A DNA stretch of 7,498 nt, taken from positions 1 through 7,498 of the forward strand of contig JACNJI010000193.1 in NCBI GenBank assembly GCA_014382645.1, written 5' to 3'. Below, piece after piece: positions 6,513 through 7,498 of the stretch (position 1 is its first letter; each line of letters begins with the position of its first letter). The notes beneath the pieces are model-generated. The model did no database searches. It saw only the letters and a program-made list of their open reading frames with translations, and was not told the origin of the DNA. The DNA comes from Verrucomicrobiota bacterium. Its GTDB lineage: Bacteria; Verrucomicrobiota; Verrucomicrobiia; Opitutales; Seribacteraceae. Made by a program: the position numbers and the translations under genes.

Positions 6513-7498
6513 TCAGGTAATGTGAGCGCCTCGGGTTTCGACGTACATGGCATAAATGGATTGGCTTGCGGTCATGAAAAGGCGATTACGCTTAGGGCCG
6601 CCAAAGCAAAGGTTGGAGCAAATTTCAGGTAGCAGGATTTGGCCAATGCGCTTGCCTTCGGTAGGCTCGAACACATGAACGCCATCATAACCTGCACCCA
6701 CCCAACCTGCGCTTGACCATACGTTTCCGTCTACGTCGCAACGGATCCCGTCGGCCATGCCTGCATAGGTCTCTTCGCCAATCTTCAAATCCATGGAGGC
6801 AAATCTTCTTCCTTTCTTGAGTGTCTTTTCTTCCACGACGTCCCATGCCTTGATCTGCTTGTCTGCCTCGGGGTAATGGGAGGCTCCGGTATCGGCTACA
6901 TAGAGCGTCTTGTAGTCAGGTGAAAAGCAGAGACCGTTGGGTTTGAAGATTTCGTCAGTGACTTTGTTTATTTTCCCTGTCTTGGAGTCAATACGGTAGA
7001 CCGCTTCTTTTTGGTGGGGTTGGACGCTTCCCGTGTCGGACTTGTTGCCCTCGTAGTTCATCAACGAACCGTAGCCGGGGTCGGTGAACCAGATGTCCCC
7101 GTTCGGATGGACGACTGCGTCGTTCGGGGCATTGAACTGCTTCCCATCGAATTCGTCGGCAAGAACGGTTGCCTTGCCATTGTGCTCGTAGCGGACGACA
7201 CGTCGATTCCCGTGTTCGCAGGAGATTTGCCTGCCCTGCCAATCAAAGGTGTTTCCGTTGCTGTTTCCGCTCGGGTGACGAAAGGTGCTGACATGACCGT
7301 CTTCATTGAGCCATCGAAGTTGCACGTCGTTAGGAATGTCGCTCCAGATGAGGTATTTACCCACCGCGTTCCATGCCGGACCCTCGGCCCACAACATGTC
7401 GGGATGGGTGTAGAGGCGCTGTATGGGAGTGTTCCCCAGTTTGTATTTGTTGAAACGCTCGTCGTGTACGATGATGTCGGGATCCGGGTATCGCGTAA
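6513..7498 (-). CDS. SMP-30/gluconolactonase-like protein (partial, start beyond window)
   Basis: This is an SMP-30/gluconolactonase/LRE-like six-blade beta-propeller, a family of metal-dependent lactonases that open aldonolactones such as gluconolactone. The reading frame stays open to the window edge, so 327 codons are visible and the ATG at 7397 is internal. The segment before it (IIVHDERFNKYKLGNTPIQR) is family-typical N-terminal sequence. Putative metal and substrate residues are in place: Glu in WAEGPAW (7383-7385), Asn in NAPNDAVVHPNG, Asn in KPNGLCFSPD, and Asp in MADGIRCDVDGNVW. GDIWFTDPGYG and TLYVADTG are typical propeller strands. The C-terminus ends normally with LFMTASQSIYAMYV plus a short tail and TGA. 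Whether it has a signal peptide cannot be seen. It lies 154 bases upstream of the symporter gene on the same strand, consistent with a shared sugar-acid pathway. The family is firm; the exact lactone is not known. Confidence 0.92.
   Translation of the reverse strand, partial: TRYPDPDIIVHDERFNKYKLGNTPIQRLYTHPDMLWAEGPAWNAVGKYLIWSDIPNDVQLRWLNEDGHVSTFRHPSGNSNGNTFDWQGRQISCEHGNRRVVRYEHNGKATVLADEFDGKQFNAPNDAVVHPNGDIWFTDPGYGSLMNYEGNKSDTGSVQPHQKEAVYRIDSKTGKINKVTDEIFKPNGLCFSPDYKTLYVADTGASHYPEADKQIKAWDVVEEKTLKKGRRFASMDLKIGEETYAGMADGIRCDVDGNVWSSAGWVGAGYDGVHVFEPTEGKRIGQILLPEICSNLCFGGPKRNRLFMTASQSIYAMYVETRGAHIT

Noticed and set aside
6447..6632. Plus-strand frame over the lactonase 3' end and spacer
   Set aside because: It runs opposite to the conserved C-terminus of the SMP-30-like gene and shows no features of its own.
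7395..7397. ATG as start of the SMP-30-like gene
   Set aside because: The frame continues upstream to the window edge with family-typical sequence, and the ATG sits just before the conserved WAEGP motif, so it is internal.
1..7498. CRISPR arrays, tRNA or rRNA genes, insertion sequences
   Set aside because: No regularly spaced repeats, no cloverleaf-like or rRNA-like sequence and no transposase were seen in a manual read of both strands.

Overview
The window reads as a piece of a bacterial chromosome specialised in carbohydrate use. All four gene calls lie on the minus strand, so transcription runs from right to left. The gene mix is a secreted FAD oxidoreductase with a golvesin/xanthan-lyase-type C-terminal domain, a Kelch-mutarotase/sodium-symporter fusion, and an SMP-30/gluconolactonase-type lactonase. 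Start sites lack clear Shine-Dalgarno sequences. This combination best fits the Verrucomicrobiota (Opitutae/Puniceicoccales-like), with Planctomycetota or Lentisphaerota as alternatives. The assignment is an inference from gene content; no marker gene is present.

Layout, right to left in transcription order. (1) 6513-7498: SMP-30/gluconolactonase-like enzyme, open at the right edge, so its true start lies outside the window. (2) 6359-6512: 154-nt spacer with two weak hairpins. (3) 3605-6358: a fusion of signal peptide, NanM-like six-blade Kelch domain and SSS-family Na+ symporter; the ATG at 6358 is preferred over the TTG at 6397. (4) 3429-3604: spacer carrying a good sigma70-like promoter and a perfect 12-bp palindrome, CTAAACGTTTAG, of LacI-family operator type just downstream of the predicted transcription start. 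(5) 1332-3428: secreted FAD-dependent oxidoreductase with a golvesin-like C-terminal domain. (6) 954-1331: spacer with a hairpin just after the oxidoreductase stop, an imperfect inverted repeat and two short palindromes. (7) 486-953: a 155-residue protein I do not recognise, in an AT-rich stretch. (8) 1-485: no gene that I can support.

The likely shared theme is uptake and oxidative breakdown of a sugar or sugar acid. The Kelch domain would interconvert anomers of a periplasmic sugar and hand it to the fused symporter. The lactonase would open an aldonolactone. The secreted FAD enzyme would act on a carbohydrate or bound substrate outside the cytoplasm, under LacI-type, sugar-responsive repression. 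The substrate cannot be read from the sequence. Sialic acid is the textbook substrate for NanM plus SSS transport, but no other nan gene is visible here.
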